Below are positions 1-8,268 of a DNA stretch of 64,000 nucleotides, piece after piece. Source of the DNA: Cyanobacterium sp. Dongsha4 (GTDB taxonomy: Bacteria > Cyanobacteriota > Cyanobacteriia > Cyanobacteriales > Cyanobacteriaceae); NCBI RefSeq assembly GCF_036345015.1, contig NZ_CP084098.1:943326-1007325 (forward strand), given 5' to 3'. The position numbers and the translations under genes were made by a program. The notes under the pieces are model-generated. The model was given only the letters and a program-made list of their open reading frames with translations, ran no database searches and had not been told where the DNA came from. The first letter of the stretch is position 1, and each line of letters starts with the position of its first letter.

Positions 1-243
1 ATGCCAACTATCTTAAGATATATAAGATATAAAGGTTATCGTTTTTATTTTTGTAGTCATGAACCAAATGAGCCTCCTCATATTCATGTGGACAAAGACA
101 ATTTATCAGCAAAGTTTTGGTTATCTCCTGTCTTTTTAGCGAGAAACATTAGATTTTTAGGAAAAGAATTACGAAAAATACAAGCAATGGTAGAATCAAA
201 TAAAATTATGTTTTTGGAGGCATGGAATGAGTATTTTAGTTGA
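1..243 (+). CDS. DUF4160 domain protein (toxin-antitoxin-like pair, first gene)
   Basis: This is an 80-residue protein with the DUF4160 pattern: a MPTI start, a short beta-rich N-terminus and the motif EPPHIHVDKD at about residues 24-33, where family members carry a PPHxHV motif. The family is usually found next to DUF2442 proteins in small two-gene units suspected to be toxin-antitoxin modules; the biochemical role is not established. The stop codon overlaps the next gene by 17 bases, so the two are almost certainly co-translated. The ATG is the first base of the window, so an upstream start cannot be excluded, although the length and MPTI start fit the family. Confidence 0.85.
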   Translation: MPTILRYIRYKGYRFYFCSHEPNEPPHIHVDKDNLSAKFWLSPVFLARNIRFLGKELRKIQAMVESNKIMFLEAWNEYFS

Positions 244-496
244 CTTAAGAGTTAAAAATGTCATCATAGAAGATGATAATTTAGCAGTAGAAATTATGGA
301 TGGACGCACAATAAAAACATTATTGGCATGGTTTCCCCGTTTATTTAATGCTAGTAAACAACAATTAAATAATTGGCAAATATCTGGGGGAGGCTATGGT
401 ATTCATTGGGAGGAAATAGACGAAGATATTAGTGTAGAAGGCTTATTAAGAGGGGCAATTTCGCCCGATTATAAAAAAACAATAACAACAAATTAA
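227..496 (+). CDS. DUF2442 domain protein (partner of DUF4160)
   Basis: This 89-residue protein matches DUF2442: an N-terminal strand region, the segment DGRTIKTLLAWFPRL at about residues 25-39, and IHWEEIDEDISVEGLL at about residues 59-74, the family's most conserved part. Such proteins are small, often paired with DUF4160 and tentatively described as antitoxin-like or DNA-binding. The gene begins inside the end of the upstream gene, supporting one operon. A GGAGG-like ribosome-binding site (TTGGAGGCATGG) lies about 5 bases before the ATG. The function is inferred from the pairing only. Confidence 0.85.
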   Translation: MSILVDLRVKNVIIEDDNLAVEIMDGRTIKTLLAWFPRLFNASKQQLNNWQISGGGYGIHWEEIDEDISVEGLLRGAISPDYKKTITTN

Positions 497-611
497 GTTC
501 AAGTTAATTTGACTTTAAGATGCTTGAATTTCGAGAATAAAAAACTATTAAAATACCCTTGCTCTCTTTGTATCTTTAGGAGAGAAAATTAGCCGTAGTA
601 TTAGGTAAAAA

Positions 612-1880
612 ATGAACGATCATCAATCAGAGGAAATAAATGTATCTTTAGACAAAAATAATTCAGAAATAGAAAATAATAACTCTAATTCTACTCTGAT
701 ACCTCCAAAACAGTTAACTTATATAAAAAAACCAAAAACCTCATATTCAGGGAAAATTCTGATTGGTTTAGGTATTTCTTTAGCGGGAATTTTGCTTGAT
801 AATAATTGGTTAGGAGTAATTGGGGCTATTGTGGCTTTTTCTCTTGCTTTAGTTCAAGTAATACCGTATATAATCCAATGGATTCGGTTTTTTCTTACTC
901 CTCAAGAAAGACAAACTGTTGTGGGGGTGGTGGGTTTAATTCTCGCATCCTTGATTCTGTTTAATTATTTAGGGGTTTATCACGCAGTCGGTAATTGGTT
1001 AAATCAGTTTAAGTATGATGAATTTGGTTCTTGGGCTGATTGGGTGGGAGCTTTAGGACAAATTATGATCGCAGTTTTAGCAGTTTATGTGGCATGGCAA
1101 CAGTATGTAATTTCCAAAGATTTAACTATTCAACAAAATCGTATTACCCAACAGCAAACCATTGATGCTTATTTTCAAGGGCTTTCTGAATTGGTTTTAG
1201 GACCTGATGGCTTATTAGAAGATTGGCCTCAAGAAAGAGCGATCGCAGAAGGTCGAACCGCAGCTATTTTAAGTAGTGTGGATGGTTCAGGAAAGGCAAA
1301 AATTTTAAGATTTTTATCTCGTTCTCGTTTAATTACTCCTTTAAAGAGAGATAGTCACCTAGGAAGACCGATTTTAGACGGTTCTGGTGGTTATGCTGAG
1401 GATAGAGAATTTGGTATGAGGGTAATTAATTTAGGGGTGGTGTTAGCAGGATGTAATTTAATGGGACAAGATTTACGTTGGACTGATTTAAGTGAAGCTA
1501 ATATGGTTCGCACTGATTTAAGTAAGGCAGATTTAGTCAAAACCAACTTAGCTCGTACTATTCTTTATGAGGCAGATTTACAAGGGGCGGATATGAAGGG
1601 AGTTCGCTTATTTTATGGTGATTTTCATAGTGCTAGTCCTCGCAGTCGCACCCAAGCTCCTAATTTTGAAACGGGAGAATATACAGGGGCGGTAATTGAA
1701 AAAGTTAATTTTACAGGGGTGAAAAATCTGACTGAGGAGAATCGTTATTATTGCTGTTGTTGGGGGGGAGAATATACCCGCTCAACTATTCCGGGGGGTT
1801 GTTTAGGTATTCCCGACTGTTTAACGGCTTCTCGTCGTCAACAAGAAAACTTAGAAAATGAAGATACTAAAGACGATTAA
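612..1880 (+). CDS. Membrane-anchored pentapeptide-repeat protein
   Basis: The 422-residue protein has a polar N-terminus (about 1-45), hydrophobic segments near residues 47-85, 100-120 and 140-165 that look like membrane helices, then a cytosolic-looking region. A short pentapeptide block lies at about residues 270-325 with A(D/N)Lxx units such as TDLSKADLVKTNL. The C-terminus is Cys/Gly-rich (about 378-400). Pentapeptide repeats form a right-handed beta-helix used for protein contacts; cyanobacteria have many, mostly of unknown function. The last 14 bases overlap the convergent downstream gene. No enzymatic motif is visible. The ATG at 612 opens directly into the polar N-terminus. Confidence 0.8.
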   Translation: MNDHQSEEINVSLDKNNSEIENNNSNSTLIPPKQLTYIKKPKTSYSGKILIGLGISLAGILLDNNWLGVIGAIVAFSLALVQVIPYIIQWIRFFLTPQERQTVVGVVGLILASLILFNYLGVYHAVGNWLNQFKYDEFGSWADWVGALGQIMIAVLAVYVAWQQYVISKDLTIQQNRITQQQTIDAYFQGLSELVLGPDGLLEDWPQERAIAEGRTAAILSSVDGSGKAKILRFLSRSRLITPLKRDSHLGRPILDGSGGYAEDREFGMRVINLGVVLAGCNLMGQDLRWTDLSEANMVRTDLSKADLVKTNLARTILYEADLQGADMKGVRLFYGDFHSASPRSRTQAPNFETGEYTGAVIEKVNFTGVKNLTEENRYYCCCWGGEYTRSTIPGGCLGIPDCLTASRRQQENLENEDTKDD

Positions 1881-2322
1881 CTAAATCTCTTGCTTTTTTG
1901 ATGGTTTCGGGGAAAACACCCACAATGGAAGCAAAAACTTCATCACTAACTTTTTCCGCCGTTTCTGAATCAAACCAATGCTCAAATTGATTAAGTATTA
2001 CCTGAGCTCTTTGTCTAGGGATGGGGTTATCTGTTATTTGCTTGATCAGTTTAACCCATTGTCGGCGGATTAAATATGCCCTTTGTCTTTCTTGAAAATT
2101 ACCTGCTTGAATTAAAGATAAATTACCAACAGGAATCACATTGACTAAGTCTTGATCAAAACATCCCCCAATAATTGCCCCCGGTCCTGCAAATTCCGCA
2201 TAATAGGTTTTAATTAGGATTAAACCATTTTTTTTTCGGGGGTTAATCACTAAAAGTTGTTTATGTTCCAAAAATTGTTCTAAACTATTTTCTTGGATGC
2301 GATCGCATTCAGTGCCACTCAT
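1867..2322 (-). CDS. Conserved hypothetical protein
   Basis: This 151-residue soluble protein belongs to no family I recognise. It has a hydrophobic, glycine-containing centre (EFAGPGAIIGGCFDQDLVN, about residues 43-61) followed by a charged, helical C-terminal half with many Arg, Gln and Glu. No signal peptide or membrane helix is apparent. Its ATG overlaps the stop of the acetyltransferase gene by 4 bases, so the two are translationally coupled on the minus strand. Its 3' end overlaps the convergent pentapeptide gene by 14 bases. Codon use and HIP1-type sites match the neighbours, supporting a real gene. Confidence 0.7.
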   Translation of the reverse strand: MSGTECDRIQENSLEQFLEHKQLLVINPRKKNGLILIKTYYAEFAGPGAIIGGCFDQDLVNVIPVGNLSLIQAGNFQERQRAYLIRRQWVKLIKQITDNPIPRQRAQVILNQFEHWFDSETAEKVSDEVFASIVGVFPETIKKARDLVNRL

Positions 2323-2927
2323 AGAGATTTAGTCAGTAGTAAACGCCGTTGACTAGGTACAAATAAACTAAATAAATCCGTTTCTACCTGTTGAATAGTA
2401 TAGCCATTATTGAGATATAACTTTCGGGCTTTATTATTACTAGCTAAAACATGAAGATAAACACGAGAATAATTATTTTCTTGAGCAATTTGCTCACAGC
2501 GAGACAATAATTGACTAGCGATACCTTGACGACGACAATTTTCTCGCACTGCTAAATTAGCAATATAGGCATATTTTTCTTTTTTTGCCCAATTATAGTT
2601 TTCTCTAAAAGACAGTTCAACAGTACCTAAAACTTCTTGATTAATTTTTCCCTCAGTATTGTTAATGGAAACAGCAATTAGACAAAAATTCTCTTTCTCA
2701 TTGTTTTGTATGCGTTTGCGTAAATCTTGACAGACGCCAATTTTGAGCAAGGGATAAACCCAAAAAGTAACCTCATTAAAATGATTAAAACTTAAAGTCA
2801 AAACCTCTGCAATTCCTTCCACATCATCTAAAGTTGCCTGACGAAATATAGTAGAAGAAGCGGTATAATCCTTCATAGGATTAAAAAATGATTTTGGAAA
2901 CTCAAACCAAGATGATTGCACAATCAA
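2319..2927 (-). CDS. GNAT-family N-acetyltransferase
   Basis: The 202-residue protein has the GCN5-related acetyltransferase fold. The N-terminal strand reads IFRQATLDDVEGIAEVL (about residues 27-43), and the acetyl-CoA-binding motif A is near residues 127-140 with RRQGIASQLL, corresponding to the R/QxxGxG/A loop. It ends with the typical LYLNNGYT element (about 170-177). It transfers an acetyl group from acetyl-CoA to an amine; the substrate cannot be told from sequence. A second Met at residue 18 just before the domain could be the true start. It is followed with a 4-base overlap by the hypothetical gene ending at 1867. Confidence 0.85.
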   Translation of the reverse strand: MIVQSSWFEFPKSFFNPMKDYTASSTIFRQATLDDVEGIAEVLTLSFNHFNEVTFWVYPLLKIGVCQDLRKRIQNNEKENFCLIAVSINNTEGKINQEVLGTVELSFRENYNWAKKEKYAYIANLAVRENCRRQGIASQLLSRCEQIAQENNYSRVYLHVLASNNKARKLYLNNGYTIQQVETDLFSLFVPSQRRLLLTKSL

Positions 2928-3057
2928 ATAATATCAAAGTAAGTAAAAGATAAAATAGCAATAATAAAAAGTCATAAACTGTAAGTTATCAATTATCAAT
3001 ATAATTTATTTTTTCCACAGTAATAACTAATTATCTTTATTTATTCTATAACACCCT

Positions 3058-3570
3058 ATGAAACAACTAACTATCGACAGTTTTACCCAAGCCGCTTTTA
3101 TAGCAGAAAATGCCTCAGTTATGGGGCAAGTAACTATTGGCGAAGGAGCAAGTATTTGGTATTCTGCAGTGGTTAGAGGAGACGTAGAAAAAATAAAAAT
3201 AGGGGCTTACACTAACATTCAAGATGGGGCTATTTTACACGGTGATCCTCAACAAGAAACCATCTTAGAAGATTATGTTACCGTCGGCCATAGAGCGGTT
3301 ATTCATTCTGCTCATATTAAGAAGGGTTGTTTAATTGGTATTGGAGCAATTATTTTAAATGGAGTCACTGTTGGAGAAGGCTCAATTATAGGAGCAGGAT
3401 GCGTTGTCACAAAAGATATTCCATCTCATTCTTTAATGGTTGGTATTCCAGCAAAAAAAATAAGAGATGTCAGTGAAGAAGAAGCCCAAAATTTAGTTCA
3501 ACACGCTCTTAAATACTATCAATTAGGTTTATATCATGCTGGAAAAACTTCTGATAAAGGTTTTTGTTAA
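3058..3570 (+). CDS. Gamma-class carbonic anhydrase family protein
   Basis: The 170-residue protein is a left-handed beta-helix (hexapeptide repeat) of the YrdA/gamma-carbonic anhydrase group. The repeats span about residues 14-140, and the metal-ligand pattern is present: H61 in ILHGD, then H78 and H83 in GHRAVIH, giving the family's 17- and 5-residue spacing. It is a lone-domain protein, unlike CcmM, which carries RbcS-like repeats. Family members form trimers with metal at subunit interfaces, but many lack measured anhydrase activity, so the reaction is uncertain. A metal-sensing regulator follows 58 bases downstream; a functional link is not shown. Confidence 0.9.
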   Translation: MKQLTIDSFTQAAFIAENASVMGQVTIGEGASIWYSAVVRGDVEKIKIGAYTNIQDGAILHGDPQQETILEDYVTVGHRAVIHSAHIKKGCLIGIGAIILNGVTVGEGSIIGAGCVVTKDIPSHSLMVGIPAKKIRDVSEEEAQNLVQHALKYYQLGLYHAGKTSDKGFC

Positions 3571-3628
3571 GGGCTAATCTCAAAAAAGGTTAGAATAATA
3601 TGAAATAAACCAATCCCAATCAGAGAGA

Positions 3629-4024
3629 ATGAAGGTATCAGATAGAATACATACGAATACGACAAAAGAAGATTTAATCCCTTGTACCCCTCACTCCCTT
3701 GACTCAGAGTTTATCGATACATTCAAAGGACAAATTTTAAGCTCTGAAAAAGCACAAAAAATGGCTGAGTTTTTCAGTTTACTGGGAGATACAAATCGTT
3801 TAAGAATTCTTTCCGTTTTAGCTAAACAAGAATTATGTGTTTGTGATTTAGCCGCAACCCTAGACATGACAGAATCGGCAGTTTCTCATCAACTGCGGAC
3901 TTTAAAAGCCATGCGTTTAGTTGCTTATCAGAAACGGGGGCGTAAAGTTTTTTATCGTCTTTTAGATCATCATGTATTAGAATTGTACTCTTCTGTCGCA
4001 GAACATTTAGACGAAACAGATTAA
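3629..4024 (+). CDS. ArsR/SmtB-family metal-responsive repressor (ZiaR-like)
   Basis: The 131-residue winged-helix regulator resembles SmtB and ZiaR. The helix-turn-helix lies around residues 70-95 (DMTESAVSHQLRTLK). Both classical metal sites appear intact. The alpha3N-type site has C70 and C72 (CVC) plus C19 and H22 in the N-terminal arm. The alpha5 site has D113, H115, H126 and E129, with the same spacing as the SmtB zinc ligands. It should release DNA when zinc or a similar metal binds. ZiaR and SmtB are normally divergent from an efflux ATPase or metallothionein gene; neither is present here, so it is an orphan in this window. The start ATG at 3629 keeps the Cys-containing arm. Confidence 0.88.
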   Translation: MKVSDRIHTNTTKEDLIPCTPHSLDSEFIDTFKGQILSSEKAQKMAEFFSLLGDTNRLRILSVLAKQELCVCDLAATLDMTESAVSHQLRTLKAMRLVAYQKRGRKVFYRLLDHHVLELYSSVAEHLDETD

Positions 4025-4045
4025 AAACTAACGGAAAAAATAACT

Positions 4046-4696
4046 TTATTCAACAATGGGGCTAACCTTGGCACGATAAAGCAAATCTTCTCCTTGACGA
4101 TAACCCACATAACGTATTTTTACCATTTCACAAGTCTGAGTATCATCTTGAGTATCTTCCATCAACTCATGTAGTTGAGAATCATATTTGACTACTTCCC
4201 CCACTTCGCCGATGGTTTCTATGTCCCAAAATCTTAACAAATCTTTTACTGGTTGCATTAATGGTAATAATCTTGTTGCTGGGATTTCTGGATTATTTTT
4301 TACAGCGTAGCTAATTGTAGGTAACTGTAAAAGTAAAGATTCTAAAATGGTGATTGTGTCTCTTTGATACTCTTTGATTAGACTTTGTTTTAACTGCTCA
4401 TTTTCTTTTAACAAACGCTCACATTCTAGTTTCAAATCTTTTTCGACTTCATGGGAAAGTATTTCTTGGGGAAGTTTGCTTAAATTATCAATTAGAGTTT
4501 GAAGAGAAATATCAAAAGCAAGGGCAATTTTTCTGAGTATTCCGAGAGGGATATTATCAATTAAATTATGTTCAAGACGATAAAACTGTAATTCGGACAC
4601 TTGAGATTTACGACTCAGTTCTAAATAATTTTTAACCCCTTTGGAATTCATCCATTGCCATAAAATTTTTCTCGTTTTATCCTCTGATTGGTTCAT
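4046..4696 (-). CDS. XRE-type HTH protein with GrpE-like C-terminal domain
   Basis: This 216-residue protein has three parts. Residues 12-72 look like an XRE/Cro helix-turn-helix (YLELSRKSQVSELQFYRLE, then IPLGILRKIALAFDISLQTL). Residues 80-125 are a charged, likely coiled-coil helix. Residues 140-215 resemble the GrpE head: LLPLMQPVKDLLRF, then IGEVGEVVKYDSQLHELM, and finally VGYRQGEDLLYRAKVSP, which parallels GrpE's vvevlqkGYxlxdRvlRPAkV. GrpE is the nucleotide-exchange factor of DnaK. The combination suggests a DNA-binding or Hsp70-linked regulator, but neither activity is shown. It is convergent with the metal sensor, 21 bases away. Confidence 0.7.
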   Translation of the reverse strand: MNQSEDKTRKILWQWMNSKGVKNYLELSRKSQVSELQFYRLEHNLIDNIPLGILRKIALAFDISLQTLIDNLSKLPQEILSHEVEKDLKLECERLLKENEQLKQSLIKEYQRDTITILESLLLQLPTISYAVKNNPEIPATRLLPLMQPVKDLLRFWDIETIGEVGEVVKYDSQLHELMEDTQDDTQTCEMVKIRYVGYRQGEDLLYRAKVSPIVE

Positions 4697-4865
4697 AAAT
4701 TAATAGTAAGATTTTCCATGACATCTTAATATAAAGTATAGATATAAAAAATAGAACTAACAATAGTCTTCTTTTGCAGTGTGCTTGTTATGGTAGCACT
4801 GTCAAATTATGTATATACCTAAATATTATTTCCAATAACCGAAAAATTTAATTTTTTTTGTAGTA

Positions 4866-5648
4866 ATGACAGAATCTAGTAATGCCCCTAAAATCCCTAT
4901 TAAGGAGTTTATTGGTACAAGACAAGCTACTTTATTTCAGAGTTTAAAGCAACCCCAATTTACGGGAGAATTAATTTTTGGTTCGTCAAAGGGGGAGGAA
5001 TGGATTTTCTATTTTTATTTAGGAAGGATTATCTTTGCAACTGGGGGAAGACATCCTGTTAGAAGATGGATGAGAAATGTTGCTAGATTTGCTCCTATAT
5101 TGATTACTCAAATGTCTTCTCTTGATGAAAGTGTGACTAATCAGAAAAGTTTTCGTCGATTTTGGGAATATGAATTACTTAGTTATTGGTTAAAACAAGA
5201 GGAAGTAACCCGCCAACAATTAAGTTTAATTATAAAAAATATTGTTATTGAAATTTTATTTGATATAACTCAAAGAATGGAGGTTGTTTTTCAACTGAAA
5301 AATGATCAGTCTTTATCTAGTCAGCTAGTTTTTATTGATCCGGATCAAGTAATTGTTGAGGCTTGGCAAAGTTGGCAAAGTTGGCAAAATGCTAAGTTAG
5401 CAGATCGTTTTCCCAATCAATGTCCTATTATTAGACAATATGATAAACTTCAAGAAAAAACTTCCCCTAAGACTTATCAGATTATGAGTAAACTATTTAA
5501 TGGCAGAAATACTTTAAGAGATTTGAGTTTACAAATAAATCAAGATTTAACTCAAATAACTAGATCAATGTTGCCTTATATTCAGTTGGGATTGATTGAT
5601 TTAATAGATGTTCCAGACATTCCTTGTCCAATTAATTTCACCGATTAA
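4866..5648 (+). CDS. PATAN (DUF4388) domain protein lacking a receiver domain
   Basis: The 260-residue protein begins with the PATAN domain found at the N-terminus of PatA-type cyanobacterial response regulators. Characteristic segments are QFTGELIFGSSKGEEWIFYF (about residues 31-50) and YLGRIIFATGGRHPVRRW (about 51-68). In PatA, PixG and similar proteins this domain precedes a CheY-like receiver; no receiver follows here. The C-terminal half (about 190-255) resembles the winged-helix-like tail seen after PATAN (LFNGRNTLRDLSLQINQDL). A WQSWQSWQ tandem repeat lies near residue 168. Known relatives act in phototaxis or heterocyst patterning; the role here is unknown. Confidence 0.8.
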   Translation: MTESSNAPKIPIKEFIGTRQATLFQSLKQPQFTGELIFGSSKGEEWIFYFYLGRIIFATGGRHPVRRWMRNVARFAPILITQMSSLDESVTNQKSFRRFWEYELLSYWLKQEEVTRQQLSLIIKNIVIEILFDITQRMEVVFQLKNDQSLSSQLVFIDPDQVIVEAWQSWQSWQNAKLADRFPNQCPIIRQYDKLQEKTSPKTYQIMSKLFNGRNTLRDLSLQINQDLTQITRSMLPYIQLGLIDLIDVPDIPCPINFTD

Positions 5649-5766
5649 ATGTTAATGGAAATTTTTTGAGCAAGACATTCCCCTATGATCGTTGATAATG
5701 GGGATAAAATAACTGTTAAACTATATCAGAGAAACTAGGACTATTTAATAATTTATTGAGATAACT

Positions 5767-5970
5767 ATGGACGGTTTTTGGGAAAATGTTTCACGCTATC
5801 CTCGCTATATGGTGAGTTTGATTCTAGGTATTTTCTTTTTTCTTTGGCAACAAGTAAAACCTTTATTTAATAACCCTCCAACTGCGATCGCACTTTTGGG
5901 ACTAATGGTGGGTGGTTTTTTCTTTCTTTACTTTACTTTAAAAGCAATGTTAGGAATTACTCCTGTTTAA
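5767..5970 (+). CDS. DUF751 family small membrane protein
   Basis: The 67-residue protein begins MDGFWENVSRYPRYMVSLIL, the hallmark of DUF751, and has two predicted membrane helices at about residues 14-31 and 40-62. The family is restricted to cyanobacteria and plastid-bearing lineages and is commonly encoded just upstream of rbfA, as here. Its function is unknown. The ATG fits both the family length and the conserved N-terminus. Confidence 0.88.
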   Translation: MDGFWENVSRYPRYMVSLILGIFFFLWQQVKPLFNNPPTAIALLGLMVGGFFFLYFTLKAMLGITPV

Positions 5971-6351
5971 AATAACCATATTATTTTTTAGTTAAATTTT
6001 TTATTAAAATACTATAGCAATCTCAGTTCGATATGAAAATATCTCTTAACAGCTAGGTTTGACGGTATCAGGTGTTAGGTTTAATGGTAAATATTTTATG
6101 TTTTTTATAATGAATTAGTGCAAATTTTCCTGATAGATATAATTCAGTGCAAGTATCCAAAATACTGAGAGGAATAAGGGCGAAGAAAGTTTTTAAAATA
6201 TTTCAGTTATAATCTTATTAAGTGTTAATAGAAAAATTTATTTTAACTATAAATTAAGAAAAAAAGATCCTGAAATCTAACATTTCAATTTATAGAAAGT
6301 TACAACAACAAGCATATATTTTTTAGAAAAGGAAAGGAGAATTTTGAGATT
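5971..6351. other. Intergenic region between the DUF751 gene and rbfA
   Basis: This 381-bp AT-rich stretch shows no open reading frame with recognisable content. Around 6060-6085 it holds a fragment of the dispersed intergenic repeat family (GGTATCAGGTGTTAGGTTTA). A GGAAAGGAG ribosome-binding region lies at about 6329-6340, ahead of the rbfA start. It may hold an rbfA promoter, but no boxes can be assigned with confidence. Confidence 0.6.
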
Positions 6352-6729
6352 ATGGCAAATAGTCGTCGTGTAGAAAAAGTATCATCTTTAATTAGAAAAG
6401 AAATAAGTCAAATGCTCATTAGTGGTATTAAGGATGACAGAGTTGGAGCAGGAATGGTTAGTATTCTCGATGTGGAAATGTCAGGGGATTTGCAACACGC
6501 TAAGGTTTTTGTAAGTATTTACGGTACACCAGAAGCAAAAGCGGAAACCATGGAAGGTTTAAAGGCTTGTACTCCTTTTGTTAGAAGGGAATTGGGTCAT
6601 AGGATTCGTTTACGACATACCCCAGAAATTCGCTTTGTTCATGATTCTTCTTTAGAGAAAGGCGATCAAATAATTGATTTAATTAATCGTATTACCCCCC
6701 ATGATATTCCTTCTGCGGAGGAAGAATAG
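6352..6729 (+). CDS. rbfA: 30S ribosome-binding factor RbfA
   Basis: The 125-residue protein has the RbfA KH-like fold: [20 protein letters not shown] (residues 7-26) and [13 protein letters not shown] (about 46-58). The C-terminal [18 protein letters not shown] (about 88-105) is highly conserved in the family. RbfA assists late 16S rRNA maturation and cold adaptation by binding the free 30S subunit. The length is typical for cyanobacteria. A strong GGAAAGGAG site precedes the ATG. It follows the DUF751 gene, a conserved pairing. Confidence 0.95.
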   Translation: MANSRRVEKVSSLIRKEISQMLISGIKDDRVGAGMVSILDVEMSGDLQHAKVFVSIYGTPEAKAETMEGLKACTPFVRRELGHRIRLRHTPEIRFVHDSSLEKGDQIIDLINRITPHDIPSAEEE

Positions 6730-7287
6730 GCAAAGTTAAAAGGGCAATAAATGGGCAATAGTGCCTTTAATTTATATAAATTGACTTTAAATAAATTTAA
6801 TGATTTTTTTGGAGAAAATTTTGTTAACCATGGGTTTTAACTTTTTATACCTGAGTTCGATGAAAAAAGTATCGAAAAATAAAGCGTTGAGAGTTATCAT
6901 CGAGCCAACTTTGGAATAAAAAATTATTAAATTTAGGAAAAACTCATTTAAAATCAATTTATTCAGCTTTTTTATCAATAATTATTACTTTTAACTCCGA
7001 ATTCCGAACTCCGAACTCCGAACTCAGGTTTTTATGGTTCAGTGGTTTTTTTATGGAACTCATTTTAACCTAATCGTTTCATTACTCAATCGAGATGTAG
7101 TGATTTAAAGTAATATATAATTGTTGATCATAATTAAGAACATCATTTATGATTAATGATCTTGATTTTAGGAAAAAATATGATACTCTTAGAGCAAAAT
7201 TTTCGTCCTAATTAGCAAAGATTCGGTTAAGATTACCTAAACAGTATTAATATTGTCCAAGATAACGGGCGTGAGGAGCAAATATCG
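6730..7287. other. Long intergenic region with tandem CCGAACT repeats
   Basis: This 558-bp AT-rich space between rbfA and the squalene/phytoene synthase homologue has no credible gene. A minus-strand reading frame at 6787-6978 is only Lys/Ile/Phe-rich low complexity. At 6997-7027 the unit AACTCCG or close variants recurs about four times and runs into AACTCAGGT, a motif repeated elsewhere in the window. A GTGAGGAG ribosome-binding site lies at about 7270-7277, before the ATG at 7288. Confidence 0.6.
6997..7027. repeat. Short tandem repeat (CCGAACT units) ending in AACTCAGGT
   Basis: Successive near-identical units of ACTCCGA are followed by AACTCAGGT. The same AACTCAGGT end motif, or its complement, occurs near 8868, 8903, 16288, 21300 and 29112. 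It therefore belongs to the dispersed intergenic repeat family rather than to a local promoter. Confidence 0.7.
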
Positions 7288-8100
7288 ATGAATTTGAAAA
7301 AGTCTGCGTTGAAAACCCTAAAGGAAACCAGTCGCACGTTTTATATCCCCATTAGTCGTTTACCTGATAGTTTGCAAGATGCGGTGACTTCTGCTTATTT
7401 ATGTATGAGGGCAATTGATGAAATAGAAGATCATCCTCATATTGAGAATCATTTAAAGAGGGAAATTCTCACTCAAATTAGTGCTAGTTTGCAGTCTATT
7501 AGTAATGATACTGCTGTAGAAGATATTACTGCTTATATTGAACCTTACAAACATTTATTGCCTGAAGTTAGTTATCGTTTTGCTGAATGGGCAACTTTAG
7601 CTCCTGCCTCTATTGCAGGTAGAATTTGGGAGGCAACGGCGGCAATGAGCGATCGCATGGCTTATTGGGCTGACAAAAATTGGGTTATAAAAACTAAGGC
7701 GGATTTAGATCAATATACTTTCAGCGTAGCGGGTTCTGTAGGTTTACTGCTTTCTGATTTATGGGCATGGTACGACAATACAAAGACAAATAGAGAAGAA
7801 GCGATCGCATTTGGGAGAGGTTTACAGGCAGTCAATATTTTACGTAATCACCAAGAAGACAAATTAAGGGGCGTAAGTTTTTTCCCCGAAGGATGGCAGT
7901 TAGAAGATATGCACCAATATGCCCGTTATAACCTTACCTTAGCAGACTCTTATACTAAATCTTTACCTAAAGGGCCCGCTCTACAATTTTGTCAAATCCC
8001 CTTAACTTTAGCCCATGCAACCCTAGATGTATTAATTTTAGGCAAACCAAAACTGACTCGTAATGATGTTATGGCTTTAGTGGCACAGGTGTGCGGTTAA
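7288..8100 (+). CDS. Squalene/phytoene synthase family protein with altered second Asp motif
   Basis: The 270-residue protein is a head-to-head prenyl synthase homologue. The first Asp-rich motif is intact (YLCMRAIDEIEDHP; D44 and D48). The pattern is closer to squalene synthase (xxLRALDxxEDD) than to phytoene synthase. The second motif, in GRGLQAVNILRNHQED, has N187 where the family normally has the first Asp of DxxxD; D191 remains. These aspartates bind magnesium-diphosphate, so the change may alter or abolish condensation. I recall a comparable Asp-to-Asn change in Bacillus YisP, reported as a farnesyl-diphosphate phosphatase. At 270 residues it is shorter than many squalene synthases. A squalene-hopene cyclase gene lies about 21 kb away. 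Confidence 0.8.
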   Translation: MNLKKSALKTLKETSRTFYIPISRLPDSLQDAVTSAYLCMRAIDEIEDHPHIENHLKREILTQISASLQSISNDTAVEDITAYIEPYKHLLPEVSYRFAEWATLAPASIAGRIWEATAAMSDRMAYWADKNWVIKTKADLDQYTFSVAGSVGLLLSDLWAWYDNTKTNREEAIAFGRGLQAVNILRNHQEDKLRGVSFFPEGWQLEDMHQYARYNLTLADSYTKSLPKGPALQFCQIPLTLAHATLDVLILGKPKLTRNDVMALVAQVCG

Positions 8101-8254
8101 TGTCAAGGATTGGCTATAATTGAGCGAGAATTTTGTAGAAATTAGAACCCTTAGAAGAATAATTAATAACTGAGAATAAATAGGGGGTTTCATCCCCTTC
8201 TCAAAGGTTTAATTACATAGGGATTTTTGTTGAATTAGTCATTAATATTAGTGT

Positions 8255-8261
8255 GAGGAGG
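8255..8261 (+). promoter_or_regulatory. Shine-Dalgarno site deciding a TTG start
   Basis: GAGGAGG lies 7 bases before the TTG at 8269. No ATG is in frame near the conserved N-terminus, and this strong site supports TTG as the start of the isomerase gene. Confidence 0.75.
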
Positions 8262-8268
8262 AAGACCA

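Noticed and set aside
6787-6978. Minus-strand reading frame of 63 codons between rbfA and the prenyl-synthase-like gene
   Set aside because: Composition is Lys/Ile/Phe/Asn low complexity from AT-rich DNA, with no ribosome-binding site and no motif.
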